DNA from: a virus
Direction: 5' to 3' (one strand)
Length of the DNA: 64,000 nt
Virus record (IMG/VR): IMGVR_UViG_3300035698_008372
Span: 1 to 64,000 of that record
Part shown: positions 18,241-26,883 of the stretch, piece after piece
How positions within the stretch are numbered: the first letter of the stretch is position 1
Layout: each line of letters begins with the position of its first letter
Made by a program: the position numbers and the translations under genes
Notes under the pieces: model-generated
The model's database searches: none
What the model was told of the DNA's origin: nothing
The model's input: the letters and a program-made list of their open reading frames with translations, nothing else

Positions 18241-18423
18241 ATGGAAAAGACAATAGAAAAATACGAACAAATTAAGAAACTTTTTAAGACATTTGAAGAT
18301 AACCACAAGCTCTTTGAAGAAAAGGGTAATAAAGCGGCTGGCAGTAGAGCCAGAAAAGCTATTGGTGAAATCAAAAAACTTGTAACTGAATACCGAAAGG
18401 TGTCGGTCGAAGATTCCAAATAG
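18241..18423 (+). CDS. Histone H1-like DNA-binding protein (Hc1 family)
   Basis: A 60-residue protein with the pattern KKLFKTFEDNHKLFEEKGN, then AAGSRARKAIGEIKKL. This matches the Hc1-like histone H1 proteins best known in Bacteroidota and Chlamydiae (family knowledge). Those bind DNA non-specifically and compact the nucleoid. In a prohead gene cluster it could be packaged with DNA or act on the host chromosome. The GN-AAG-R-RK signature is clear; the role here is inference. Confidence 0.75.
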   Translation: MEKTIEKYEQIKKLFKTFEDNHKLFEEKGNKAAGSRARKAIGEIKKLVTEYRKVSVEDSK

Positions 18424-18432
18424 GAGATAACA

Positions 18433-18960
18433 ATGGAGAAATCAGAACTGCGTCAATTAATCCGTGAAGAAATCAAGCGGGTCATGATAAAAGAAGATTA
18501 CGCCGATGATCTAGCCAAAAAGTTGGTTAAGTCGAAAAAGGTTAAATCTGGCATGAATGAAAAGGATAAACTATCCGCCGCTGGTGCTCAAATGAAAAAA
18601 GATTTGGGTGACAAGCGGGCTAAAAATTGGTGGACTACATATCCCGATTTTGCAGCCGATTTCCTAAGTGCCGTGTCCAGCAATCTATCAGAATCGAGCG
18701 TTAATGAAAGTGAATATAAACTTGATGGTAAATTAATTAAGCGATTGAAAATGCCCATTTTACAAACATGAGACTATATTGGTAGTGATGCGATGGAATT
18801 GGGTGTTAGTGATAATGGAGATGCCATAGAATTGACAATTGATGCTTCAAGATTGGCCCAACAAGATAAGGAAGCCGATCAAATAATTCAGGACATTGTG
18901 GCTAAATTCGGGTATAAGAAAGTATTAAAATTTTTAAGCAAAAATATACGAGCATATTAA
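18433..18960 (+). CDS. Leader-bearing putative internal capsid protein
   Basis: A 175-residue protein starting MEKSELRQLIREEIKRVM, a leader variant. TGA 18769 is read as Trp (LQTWDYIGSD), and the extension adds about 60 residues to TAA 18958. Around residues 90-105, SNLSESSVNESE contains further candidate cut sites. GGAG lies 8 bases upstream of the start. Function unknown. Confidence 0.7.
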
Positions 18961-18961
18961 T

Positions 18962-19738
18962 ATGAAAAAATCAGAATTAAGACAAATCATCAGAGAAGAA
19001 ATTCAAGTCATAATGGAACGTGATGTGGCTTATGATTTGACAAAAATCATTAGAAGCCGACCAGACGCATCCACAAAGAAAAAATTGGCAAAAATATGAT
19101 CGTCAATGGATAAGAAATCCACAGAATATGGTCATGTTGAAAAGGCTTTATCCGCTTGGGGCGATCCCTATAGTGGTGGTGAGACTTGGCAATCACATGT
19201 TGAAAAAGCAATAGGTGCATTGAATGAAGATAAAAAATCCGACTTTCTGGCACAGGCATTTGCCAAACAGAATAAAGAGGGCAAACTGGTAGTAGTTCAG
19301 GGTGGTAAGTTCGGTAAAAAGAATTTCAAAAAGGGTCAAAAATTAAACATATTAGGCAGAACATCAAAAGCCTTGCATCCATCACAACAGGGTCTGGTAG
19401 TACAGAATCCTAGTGGTAGGGGTGAATTTGTAGTATATGACCACTTCCTCAAAGACGAATCTATATTCAAAATTGTAAAAGAGAAAATGAATATGGGTGT
19501 AGTCAGGGCCAAACGGGCAACTGAATTGGATGAAGGGGTTGGAGTTACACTTAGTAACAATAGTGCCGATAGAAGAGATGCATTGGCCATCCTAAAAGAC
19601 GAATTTAAGGGTGTAAAATATAAGATTAAGGGTAGTGATTATATAGTGTTCAAAAACGATAAGGACGCTGAAAGATTTTTCGATCTGTGCCAACAAGATT
19701 ATACCGAATTGGCCGGCGCGAACAAAGAGAAATATTAA
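18962..19738 (+). CDS. Leader-bearing putative internal capsid protein
   Basis: A 258-residue protein starting MKKSELRQIIREEIQVIME, one base after the previous stop. TGA 19097 is read as Trp (KKLAKIWSSMDKK). The middle is a basic beta-rich domain (GKLVVVQGGKFGKKNFKKG), and LDEG near residue 185 is a possible site. The C-terminal 75 residues form a small alpha/beta unit. It overlaps the next leader gene by one base. Function unknown. Confidence 0.7.
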
Positions 19739-20493
19739 TGAAAAAATCAGAACTACGTCAAATGATCAGGGAAGAAATAGAGCTTACTATCAATGAGGGG
19801 GCATTTGCCAAGTTTAAGGACATGATAGAAAAGGCCGTTGAAATGCACACCATAGAAAAGTATATCAAAGCTAATGCGGTCAAAATGTTCAAAGGTATCC
19901 CAAATGGTAGTGGATTTGAAGAGCTCAAAAAGGCCATTTTATTTTATGCAAAAGCGTACGAAAATGGTATGAGTGGACGGACCAAATCCAATCGGTTCTA
20001 TGGAATTCAACAGGTATTCCAAAAAAATCCAAAGGTTGAAAAATGATTCTTCCCAGGACTTAGGCGCGGTAAAATAACCCGTGAATATTTAAGACAATTT
20101 GTGGTAGCTTTTGCAAAAGATTACAAAGGGGTAACCGAATCAATCAAATTGAATGAATCAAATGAGGTTGTCAATTCCATGAAACCCGATGTTGATGAAT
20201 TGGTAAAATTATTGTCTGCAAAATACAAGCGAGCAGACGTGGGACTTGTCAGGATTAAAGAATGGGCGCCAACCCAAACCGCATTTGAAATAAAAATTTA
20301 TGATAAAGAATTGTTCAATCATCTAACTGTATGGGTGTGGGGTAAGGAACAGGACTCTGCCAGAATATCAATAGAGGTGGCAGGAAGCAACGAACACAGC
20401 TTCAAACGGGGTGTTAGACCGACAGTGAAACAAATGTACAAAGCGATATTAAAGTCATATAGGGGACATAGAAACCCTCCAATTGTAAAATAA
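19738..20493 (+). CDS. Leader-bearing putative internal capsid protein
   Basis: A 251-residue protein starting MKKSELRQMIREEI, with INE-G as a clear site at about residue 20. TGA 20044 is read as Trp (KVEKWFFPGLRRG), joining two halves. The C-terminal half has LKLNE-like repeats of the site (IKLNESNEV) and a basic beta domain (FEIKIYDKELFNHLTVW). Function unknown; head packaging is inferred. Confidence 0.7.
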
Positions 20494-20708
20494 TAGGTAA
20501 AGCCTATAATATACGACAAAATATTAAGAAAAACAACAAAAAAATTAAAATAATTGGGTATTTTAGCGACTTTTCATAAATTACCTGATATTTATATATA
20601 AATGCAGTATGGGCGAACCCGCCATCATATACCGCAATCAAAAACAAACAAAATTAGAGTTCCTAATAACTTTAGTAAATCCACAATTGTAAAAATTGGA
20701 GAAATTAA
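20494..20708 (+). promoter_or_regulatory. Intergenic region with late promoter before scaffold
   Basis: A 215-base AT-rich gap. TATTTATA at 20589-20596 matches the T4 late core and lies 113 bases before the scaffold start, so the transcript has a long leader. GGAG lies 9 bases before ATG 20709. No gene or terminator was seen in the gap. Confidence 0.75.
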
Positions 20709-21869
20709 ATGGATGATCTTTTAAAGAGTGCTATTGCAGACGCAAAAGCAGTAAGGGAAACCGCACTAGCAAACGCACGCATAGCTCTAGAAGAGGCATT
20801 TCAACCACGTATTCAATCAATGTTAGCCAAGAAAATTCAGGCTGAGGTTGATGACTTTGAGGACGGAGATGAATTCGAAGCTGATGAAGAAGAAGATTTT
20901 GATAACGAGGAATCGTTTGATGATGAAGATGAAGTCGCAGTAGACGCCGAAGAAGGCGAAGAAGAAATCGAAGACATTGAAGTAAGTGATGATTTTGAAG
21001 ACGACGAGGAAGAATTCGACGACGAAGAAGCACCAGAACTTGAAGATGATGAAATGGAAGAATCAGAAGATTTCGACGCTGACGATGAGTTTGGCGATTC
21101 CGATCCTGAAGAGGACGAGGACGAGCTAGATTTGGAAGCGGTTATTCGCGAACTTGAATCTGAAATAGACGATGAATACGAAGATGAAGAAGAAATGGAC
21201 ACGGACTACGAGGACGAGGAAGAAGACCTTGAGGAAAATGACGTATCTTCAGATATCGGTAAATCTGACAACAAACAACCTGGTAAAGCAAATCAAACTT
21301 CAGGTATCGGTACAGCTGGTAAAGCTAAACTGAAAGAGGAAGATGAATTTGAGGATGAGGAAGAAGAAGAATATGAGGACGATATGGACGAAGATATTGA
21401 CTTACAGGAACTTCTAAATCAACTTACTGAGGATGATGATGAAGATGAAGATGACGCCGAGGAACAGTTGGAATCCTTACAAGCTGAGCTTACCGAGCAT
21501 CGCGAAGTGGTGAAATACTTACGTGACAAATTAAATGAAGTTAACCTGCTTAACGCAAAATTACTTTATACAAACAAACTGTTCCGTTCCTTTGAACTGG
21601 ACAATGGTAAGAAATTTAAAGTGGTCGAGACTTTCGACAGGGCAAAGAATATTCGTGAGGTCAAGTTGGTTTATTCAACTTTGGCAGAATCATTTGGCAG
21701 TCGTGTCACTAAGAAGTCAAAACCAAAACTCGAGGAAAATAAACGTCAGGGCAAAAGACGCAGTTCAAGCTCCAAGCCTATCCGTTCTACCAAACCTAAG
21801 ACAAATAACATCTTGTCAGAAGGTCAGGAAGTCCGTGAGCGTTTTCAAAAACTCGCAAACATTAAATAG
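20709..21869 (+). CDS. Prohead scaffold/core protein (gp22-like)
   Basis: A 386-residue protein that forms the inner scaffold on which the capsid assembles and is later degraded by gp21. The N-terminus (MDDLLKSAIADAKAVRETAL, ALEEAFQPRIQSML) is the conserved gp22 segment. Residues about 50-245 are extremely Asp/Glu-rich. A coiled coil near 255-285 (EEQLESLQAELTEHREVVK) and a basic C-terminus follow. It sits directly before the capsid gene, as in T4. The acidic stretch is low complexity, so alignments there mean little. Confidence 0.92.
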   Translation: MDDLLKSAIADAKAVRETALANARIALEEAFQPRIQSMLAKKIQAEVDDFEDGDEFEADEEEDFDNEESFDDEDEVAVDAEEGEEEIEDIEVSDDFEDDEEEFDDEEAPELEDDEMEESEDFDADDEFGDSDPEEDEDELDLEAVIRELESEIDDEYEDEEEMDTDYEDEEEDLEENDVSSDIGKSDNKQPGKANQTSGIGTAGKAKLKEEDEFEDEEEEEYEDDMDEDIDLQELLNQLTEDDDEDEDDAEEQLESLQAELTEHREVVKYLRDKLNEVNLLNAKLLYTNKLFRSFELDNGKKFKVVETFDRAKNIREVKLVYSTLAESFGSRVTKKSKPKLEENKRQGKRRSSSSKPIRSTKPKTNNILSEGQEVRERFQKLANIK

Positions 21870-21879
21870 GAGAATTTAA

Positions 21880-23496
21880 ATGAGTAAAAGCCTACAAACA
21901 ATCGAAAAACTAATGGGTGGCTATTCTCCAGTTCGTAAGAGATTAGAGGAGTCTAAGGCTCTTGTAGCAAAGTGGGAACCCACTGGACTACTTGAAGGTC
22001 TTAGTACAGAACATGATGTAAACAATATGGCAGTGTTGCTTGAAAACCAAGCACGTCAGCTTATTGATGAATCATCTAAAACTGGAACCGCCTCCAACTC
22101 TGAAGAATGGAGCGGCGTAGCCCTTCCACTAGTTCGTAGAATATTTGGTGAATTAGCTGCACAGGAATTCGTTTCTGTACAACCTATGAACCTGCCTTCA
22201 GGACTTATTTTCTATCTAGATTTTAAGTATTCTACAGCACAACCAGGATTCGATTCAGGGTCCGACATTTATGGTAACACAAGTTCATCTGGCGATGCAA
22301 CTGGTGGTCTTTACGGCGCAGGTCGTTTTGGATATACCTCAAATGATGTATCAGTAGCATCAACTTCCTTCGTAACCGCATCCGTGGTTTGGGGTGATGT
22401 TGATTTCGAAGCAGACTTGTCTGCATCAGTCGCTGCTGGAACACTTCTTAAAATTACCATTCCAAAGGCACAGGCAGCTGCTGCTGATTGGGACGCTGTA
22501 CGTTCATTCGTAATTAGTGGTTCTGGTACTTCAGAAGTAACAACACTGTATCCCGCTTACAGTAAAATAAGTGGTACAAACGCTATCTTTATTATTGATC
22601 CCGCGCTCGCACCTTCTGGTAGTGGAACTCAATTCACAATCAAATATAGCAAACAACCTACTGACATCACTCGCGGTGATTTCGAACAGACCAGTTTCAC
22701 GACTCCTGCTCCTAATTCAGCTGATGATATCGGTATCCCTGAGATCGACATTCAGATGCGTTCGATTCCGATCGTCGCAAAGACCAGAAAGTTAAAAGCT
22801 ATCTGGACACCTGAACTAGCTCAGGATTTAAACGCATATCATAGCGTTGATGCAGAAGCAGAATTAACTGCTATGTTGTCTGAATATGTAACAATGGAAA
22901 TTGACTTGGAAATTCTTGACATGTTGCGTGCAAACGCTTCTGCTAGGACTGAGTACTGGTCAGCAAAGATTGCTAACGAATATAACGCTTCCACAGGTTT
23001 ATTCGAAGAGACATCTGCTAACGCTTCTGCTTATGTTAAGGGAACGTGGTATCAGACTTTGGGTAATAAAATCCAAAGAGTTTCTGCAGCAATTCACCAA
23101 AAAACCCTCCGTGGTGGTGCAAACTTCCTAGTTGTTTCTCCGGAAACTGCTACGATTATCGAAAGTATTCCGGGTTATGCCGCTGATACTACCGGTGATG
23201 CATCTATCACTTCATTCGCTATGGGTGTTCAGAAGGTTGGTATGTTGAATAACAGGTTCACTGTTTACAAGAACCCTTACATGCACGAAAACGTCATTCT
23301 TGTCGGTTTCCGTGGAAGTAATTTCTTGGAAACTGGTGCTGTTTATGCTCCATACGTTCCACTGATCATGACACCACTAGTGTATGATCCAGTAAATTTC
23401 ACCCCGCGTAAGGGTGTCATGACGCGTTATGCGAAGAAAATGGTCCGGCCCGAATTTTATGGCACGATTGTTGTCGCTGACACGAATTTGGTCTAG
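21880..23496 (+). CDS. Major capsid protein (gp23-like)
   Basis: A 538-residue HK97-fold T4-type capsid protein. Recognisable segments are the N-terminal SKSLQTIEKLMGGYSPV, the conserved VSVQPMNLPSGLIFYLD region, EIDIQMRSIPIVAKTRKLKA and TPLVYDPVNFTPRKGVMTRY. A probable gp21 cut lies at LLE-G near residue 46, consistent with removal of the N-terminal delta peptide. All Trp codons are TGG despite the length. Codon choice appears more optimised than in neighbours (my impression), as expected for the most abundant product. A strong terminator follows at 23532. Confidence 0.97.
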   Translation: MSKSLQTIEKLMGGYSPVRKRLEESKALVAKWEPTGLLEGLSTEHDVNNMAVLLENQARQLIDESSKTGTASNSEEWSGVALPLVRRIFGELAAQEFVSVQPMNLPSGLIFYLDFKYSTAQPGFDSGSDIYGNTSSSGDATGGLYGAGRFGYTSNDVSVASTSFVTASVVWGDVDFEADLSASVAAGTLLKITIPKAQAAAADWDAVRSFVISGSGTSEVTTLYPAYSKISGTNAIFIIDPALAPSGSGTQFTIKYSKQPTDITRGDFEQTSFTTPAPNSADDIGIPEIDIQMRSIPIVAKTRKLKAIWTPELAQDLNAYHSVDAEAELTAMLSEYVTMEIDLEILDMLRANASARTEYWSAKIANEYNASTGLFEETSANASAYVKGTWYQTLGNKIQRVSAAIHQKTLRGGANFLVVSPETATIIESIPGYAADTTGDASITSFAMGVQKVGMLNNRFTVYKNPYMHENVILVGFRGSNFLETGAVYAPYVPLIMTPLVYDPVNFTPRKGVMTRYAKKMVRPEFYGTIVVADTNLV

Positions 23497-23531
23497 AACG
23501 ACTAAGTTTACTGATAGGTAACATAAATAAG

Positions 23532-23558
23532 AAACCCCTAGAAATAGGGGTTTTTTTT
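23532..23558 (+). terminator. Rho-independent terminator after capsid gene
   Basis: A hairpin AAACCCCTA / TAGGGGTTT with a short loop is followed by eight T residues. It ends the capsid transcript. Confidence 0.9.
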
Positions 23559-23601
23559 GCGCAAAAACGAAAATAAATTATCTTTTGGGCACCTTCCCTA
23601 C

Positions 23602-23609
23602 TATTTATA
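23602..23609 (+). promoter_or_regulatory. T4-type late promoter TATTTATA
   Basis: CTATTTATAGTAAAG lies 21 bases before ATG 23630. The surrounding pattern is close to that at 26181, where another stand-alone gene follows. Confidence 0.7.
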
Positions 23610-23629
23610 GTAAAGAGGAATAAAGACCA

Positions 23630-24520
23630 ATGAGTAAAATAACAGAACATAGTGAGTGGAAAAGGAATTGCCCAGATTGTGGGGATACCCTATATTATAG
23701 TTGCAAACGATACCTAAATCGGGCCGCGGATAATAAATCGGTGTGCCGTTCATGCCGATCACTGCCGGATTCAATGAAAGAGAAACTTTCAGAATATTGG
23801 ACTGGCCGCAAACGTGAAAATTACGCTAAAGTTCATCCGTGGACAACGGGACCCACAGAGTGGAGAAATGATTGCCCTGATTGCGGAAAAGAACGGTATT
23901 TTTCATCAAAATTCAACATGAAAAATTCTATCAAAAAGGGTACAATCTGTAATAGCTGCTCCACAATAAAATTTAAAAAGGGATTTTGGGATGGGAAATG
24001 TACAGACGCTCAAATCAAACAAATGAGAGCCACCAAAGCCGGCTTCACGGGCTGGGATGAGTACAAACTCAAATATCCAGTTAAGAAGCAATACCAGCTT
24101 GAGGTTCGTCGCCTGACGCGGCAACAGCCGCTACAGGAACTCCCAGGATACGACAGGTTGCAATCCGATCGTGGGCTGAATGGGGTAGAGGGCGCGTACC
24201 AACTGGATCATGTGGTGTCTATAGACAGTGGTTGGCAATTGGGGATACCTCCAGAGTATATTGCACACATCTCAAATTTGAAGGTTATTACATGGGCAGA
24301 AAATATCAGTAAAGGCAAGGACTTCCTGGTAGGCTATAAAGGACAAACGACAATGGGAGATGGTATTGTTAATGTTCCACATGTGCCGCTATTCGGTGGA
24401 TTCATCGAGGGCGATTTCCCGCCGACTGGAAGCTGGCTAGAGGACACCGAGTATCTCAAGCAACAGATAATAAGTGCAATGGGTGTGCCAAAGGAATATT
24501 TAACAAGAGGAGACGAATAA
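23630..24520 (+). CDS. HNH endonuclease-like protein with portal-like C-terminal tail
   Basis: A 296-residue protein. The N-terminus has two zinc-ribbon units (CPDCGDTLYYSC with CRSC; CPDCGKERYF with CNSC). The HNH-like core is AYQLDHVVSIDSGW, then HISNLKVITWAENISKG. The last ~25 residues (EDTEYLKQQIISAMGVPKEY) resemble the portal segment at 10380-10450. It probably cleaves DNA as a free-standing homing endonuclease inserted after the capsid gene. The tail may be a relic of earlier residence in a portal gene. It has no TGA codons. Confidence 0.75.
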   Translation: MSKITEHSEWKRNCPDCGDTLYYSCKRYLNRAADNKSVCRSCRSLPDSMKEKLSEYWTGRKRENYAKVHPWTTGPTEWRNDCPDCGKERYFSSKFNMKNSIKKGTICNSCSTIKFKKGFWDGKCTDAQIKQMRATKAGFTGWDEYKLKYPVKKQYQLEVRRLTRQQPLQELPGYDRLQSDRGLNGVEGAYQLDHVVSIDSGWQLGIPPEYIAHISNLKVITWAENISKGKDFLVGYKGQTTMGDGIVNVPHVPLFGGFIEGDFPPTGSWLEDTEYLKQQIISAMGVPKEYLTRGDE

Positions 24521-24521
24521 A

Positions 24522-24821
24522 ATGGCTGGATTGGATTGGATTTCGAAAAAGGATTTTAAACTAACAACAATACAGAGAAAATTTATTGATAAATTGTTGG
24601 AAAATGATATATCAGCGATCAGTACAAAATATAAGGGTGAACTATTTATTGTACTTGAAAGTGAAAAAGATGGAACACAAAAAGTTAAACATGATCATGT
24701 GGCTCTTGAATTTTCGGATGCGAGTCGTGTATTTAAACTAACCACTAAAGATTTTGATACCATTCAGACTAGATATGGTAAATATTATATAAGATTTAAT
24801 AATGAAAATAAATTAAAATAA
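24522..24821 (+). CDS. Small hypothetical protein
   Basis: A 99-residue protein starting MAGLDWISKKDFKL, one base after the HNH gene stop region and with GAGGAG upstream. It is probably co-transcribed with the HNH gene. It has a basic N-terminal part and a beta-rich C-terminus. Its last codons overlap the conserved AT-rich sequence preceding the next early promoter. No family recognised. Confidence 0.6.
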   Translation: MAGLDWISKKDFKLTTIQRKFIDKLLENDISAISTKYKGELFIVLESEKDGTQKVKHDHVALEFSDASRVFKLTTKDFDTIQTRYGKYYIRFNNENKLK

Positions 24822-24824
24822 CGG

Positions 24825-24853
24825 TTGACTTTGTCAGTATAATCTTGCATCTT
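24825..24853 (+). promoter_or_regulatory. Early promoter TTGACT-17-CATCTT
   Basis: TTGACT, a 17-base spacer and CATCTT are followed by the conserved leader CAGGTATGATAAGAG. It is the weakest -10 of the twelve early promoters found. It serves the genes from 24883 to about 26068. Confidence 0.85.
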
Positions 24854-24882
24854 CAGGTATGATAAGAGAGGACAACCAAACC

Positions 24883-25062
24883 GTGAAAACCCACAAAAAA
24901 ATTAAAATTGAAACTGGCGTCTATAAATATAGGGGCTTTTGGTGTTGTGTCAATGAGGAAACTCCCACTGGTTATTGGGGCAGATGGTCAGCTTCCACTG
25001 GAATCATCACTGATTCATTGAAAAATTGTATGAGACAAATAGACGGGAAATTGGACAAATAA
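24883..25062 (+). CDS. Small hypothetical protein
   Basis: A 59-residue basic protein starting at GTG 24883 with AGAGAGGA about 10 bases upstream. An in-frame ATG at 24859 lies in the conserved leader and is not favoured. Features are GVYKYRGFWCCVNE and a Trp/Gly-rich middle, which look like a small beta barrel. Function unknown. Confidence 0.55.
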   Translation: MKTHKKIKIETGVYKYRGFWCCVNEETPTGYWGRWSASTGIITDSLKNCMRQIDGKLDK

Positions 25063-25221
25063 ATGAAAGAATACCAAATTCCCAAAGAATTACAATCGGA
25101 AACGGATACATTCGAATTTTTTAGAAAAGTACGATTGTTGTATCCAGCGTTGAAAAATAAAAATTTAAGATATGATAAATATAAAAAAACCGTAACTGTT
25201 TTGAGAAGAAAAAGAAAGTAG
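25063..25221 (+). CDS. Small basic hypothetical protein
   Basis: A 52-residue protein (MKEYQIPKELQSETDTFEFF, ending VTVLRRKRK) whose ATG directly follows the preceding TAA. Translation is probably coupled. It is too short for family recognition; the basic tail suggests nucleic-acid contact, which is speculative. Confidence 0.55.
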   Translation: MKEYQIPKELQSETDTFEFFRKVRLLYPALKNKNLRYDKYKKTVTVLRRKRK

Positions 25222-25225
25222 AATT

Positions 25226-25360
25226 ATGTTTAAAGTTGGATTGTATATGACAATATATGGGACGGGTATGGTATTGTTAGGCGTATCGTTGCCATTGGGT
25301 ATTGCTATGGGTTTGGTTGGGGTATTTGGCGTTTATTATGAATATGACAATAAGGGTTAA
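25226..25360 (+). CDS. Small membrane protein
   Basis: A 44-residue protein, nearly all one or two membrane segments (YMTIYGTGMVLLGVSLPLGI, GLVGVFGVYY) and a charged end. It lies between co-directional early genes with four-base gaps. Function unknown. Confidence 0.5.
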   Translation: MFKVGLYMTIYGTGMVLLGVSLPLGIAMGLVGVFGVYYEYDNKG

Positions 25361-25364
25361 TTAA

Positions 25365-25571
25365 ATGAAAGCTGAATTTTTAAAGGAATTGAAAGCATTA
25401 TTGGAAAAATATGATGCTTCCCTAGATGTCGAAGAACGTAACGATGGTAGTTGGTATCCCATTACAGAATTGGAAATATATTTCGATAAAACTGGTGACA
25501 GGATTGAATTGGCTAAATATAATGACGCCAATTCTCTTGAAATAGAAATAAAAAACGAATTGGACAAATAA
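25365..25571 (+). CDS. Small acidic hypothetical protein
   Basis: A 68-residue protein (MKAEFLKELKALLEKYDASL, then YPITELEIYFDKTGD) predicted helical then beta. It resembles small phage alpha/beta proteins of unknown role. The stop overlaps the next ATG by one base. Confidence 0.6.
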   Translation: MKAEFLKELKALLEKYDASLDVEERNDGSWYPITELEIYFDKTGDRIELAKYNDANSLEIEIKNELDK

Positions 25572-25771
25572 TGAAAGTTAGACAACAAATAGTACCGATG
25601 CATAGGGGAGTTCAATATTCAGATAAGGTGCATGACGTTGATGCGTTTAGTGAATTGACTCAAACATTTATACGGAGTGCTTTTGATAGTGATGAGGGCG
25701 ATGTGATTCCAAAGCGTGTTATTACTGAGTATGAAGATCGTATGGTTATTTTTGAAAGGCTGGACGATTAA
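25571..25771 (+). CDS. Small hypothetical protein
   Basis: A 66-residue protein (MKVRQQIVPMHRGVQYSD, ending MVIFERLDD). Start and stop are tightly coupled to neighbours. No family recognised. Confidence 0.55.
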   Translation: MKVRQQIVPMHRGVQYSDKVHDVDAFSELTQTFIRSAFDSDEGDVIPKRVITEYEDRMVIFERLDD

Positions 25772-26068
25772 ATGAAAATTAAAAAAGACGAAAAGTTATG
25801 GATGGTTCCAACTCGGTATTGGGAAACAACTGAGCCGGAATCATGTATTGGGCTCACCGATGACGTTTATAGTGGTAAACATGCCTATGTGTTTTTAGAG
25901 CATTATGGTTATAATGCGTATGTTAAAATTGAAGACTTATTTCATATTAAAGAAAATGCCATTAAAGTAGCTGAAGCGCGGGCCATTATAAAAGATGCAA
26001 ATTTTAATGATGAAGGAAGTGAAATTGATATTGATGATTTCATTGAACAAGTCAGAGCGAGTGGATAA
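25772..26068 (+). CDS. Small hypothetical protein
   Basis: A 98-residue acidic protein; a Trp/Tyr-rich N-terminal half (KLWMVPTRYWETTEPES) and an acidic C-terminal half (DEGSEIDIDDFIEQV). It is the last gene before a terminator at 26118. Function unknown. Confidence 0.55.
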   Translation: MKIKKDEKLWMVPTRYWETTEPESCIGLTDDVYSGKHAYVFLEHYGYNAYVKIEDLFHIKENAIKVAEARAIIKDANFNDEGSEIDIDDFIEQVRASG

Positions 26069-26117
26069 TTAAATGGATGCTGCTACAGAAAAATAATGAT
26101 TTATAAACGAAATTAAT

Positions 26118-26142
26118 AGCCCCAGCAATGGGGCTTTTTTTT
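26118..26142 (+). terminator. Rho-independent terminator
   Basis: GCCCC / GGGGC hairpin with loop AGCAAT, followed by eight T residues, ends the early transcript from 24825. Confidence 0.9.
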
Positions 26143-26180
26143 GTGCTAAAATAAATCGGGGTTTTGAGAGTGCCCATTAC

Positions 26181-26188
26181 TATTTATA
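26181..26188 (+). promoter_or_regulatory. T4-type late promoter TATTTATA
   Basis: TATTTATA followed by an A-rich AAAAAAGG ribosome binding region lies 18 bases before ATG 26206. It follows a terminator, so the downstream accessory genes may be expressed late. Confidence 0.65.
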
Positions 26189-26205
26189 AAAAAAGGAATA
26201 GAATA

Positions 26206-26502
26206 ATGGACTATAATAAAAAATACATATTCATATCAGATGGAACTTGGTTTGATAAGGGTACTGAATGTACCGTTGAAGATGGAGATTCCATGTGGTC
26301 GTATGGGATATGGAACTATGGTACTGCTAAAAAGGAATTTACCCTTGAAGAAATGAATGAGCACAGAGGTGATATTGGCGGCATATTCAGAGGGATTAGA
26401 ACATGTGAAAATTCTGCAGCTGAAGGTGGCAGGCCGGTTGGTGAAAAATATGATGATGGTGAAGTATGTGGTATGGATGAATTTGAGATAAGGAGAATAT
26501 AG
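26206..26502 (+). CDS. Hypothetical protein
   Basis: A 98-residue protein starting MDYNKKYIFISDGTWFDKG. ATG 26206 is chosen for its AAAGGA spacing over an upstream in-frame start. The sequence is Gly/Glu-rich with a likely small beta domain. It starts a long run of tightly coupled small genes. Function unknown. Confidence 0.6.
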   Translation: MDYNKKYIFISDGTWFDKGTECTVEDGDSMWSYGIWNYGTAKKEFTLEEMNEHRGDIGGIFRGIRTCENSAAEGGRPVGEKYDDGEVCGMDEFEIRRI

Positions 26503-26685
26503 ATGAAGTTTAATAGAAATGACATGGTAAAATGGAACGGCGAGCTATATGAGTTTGGGTATTATAATGCTAATAGGGCTATTATATACAGACCCGGTGA
26601 GACTGATAAGGACAATAGGTATATTACAGTATTGGTAGAGGAGTTACAGGCTTCAGGCAAGCAATTGTTGAAGGGCAACGAATAG
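26503..26685 (+). CDS. Small hypothetical protein
   Basis: A 60-residue protein (MKFNRNDMVKWNGELYEFGY) with AGGAG 10 bases upstream. The N-terminal pattern looks like a small SH3-like beta barrel of the kind seen in many phage accessory proteins, which is inference. Function unknown. Confidence 0.6.
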   Translation: MKFNRNDMVKWNGELYEFGYYNANRAIIYRPGETDKDNRYITVLVEELQASGKQLLKGNE

Positions 26686-26883
26686 GTGAGCAACAATAAA
26701 TACAGAAAATTGGTTGCCAAAGGCCGCGGCGAATGGATAAAAAAGTGGTTCGGCGGCTCGACTGAAACCGATCCAGTAATAGATGGTAATACAGTGCCAT
26801 ACGAAGAATTAATAGTCGGATTCAGAAGATTTTCGACTGATCAGGAAATATTTTTTAATAAACCATTTGGAGAAGATAGATAA
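26686..26883 (+). CDS. Small hypothetical protein
   Basis: A 65-residue protein starting at GTG directly after the preceding TAG (MSNNKYRKLVAKGRGEWIKK). It is basic at the N-terminus. Its stop overlaps the next ATG by one base. No family recognised. Confidence 0.55.
   Translation: MSNNKYRKLVAKGRGEWIKKWFGGSTETDPVIDGNTVPYEELIVGFRRFSTDQEIFFNKPFGEDR

Noticed and set aside
20731-21202. Minus-strand Ser-rich and Leu/Arg-rich frames opposite the scaffold gene
   Set aside because: They are reverse complements of the Asp/Glu-rich repeat of gp22 (GAA/GAT read backwards) and have no own signals.
26069-26095. Seven-codon frame after 26074
   Set aside because: Too short, with no ribosome binding site and directly before a terminator.
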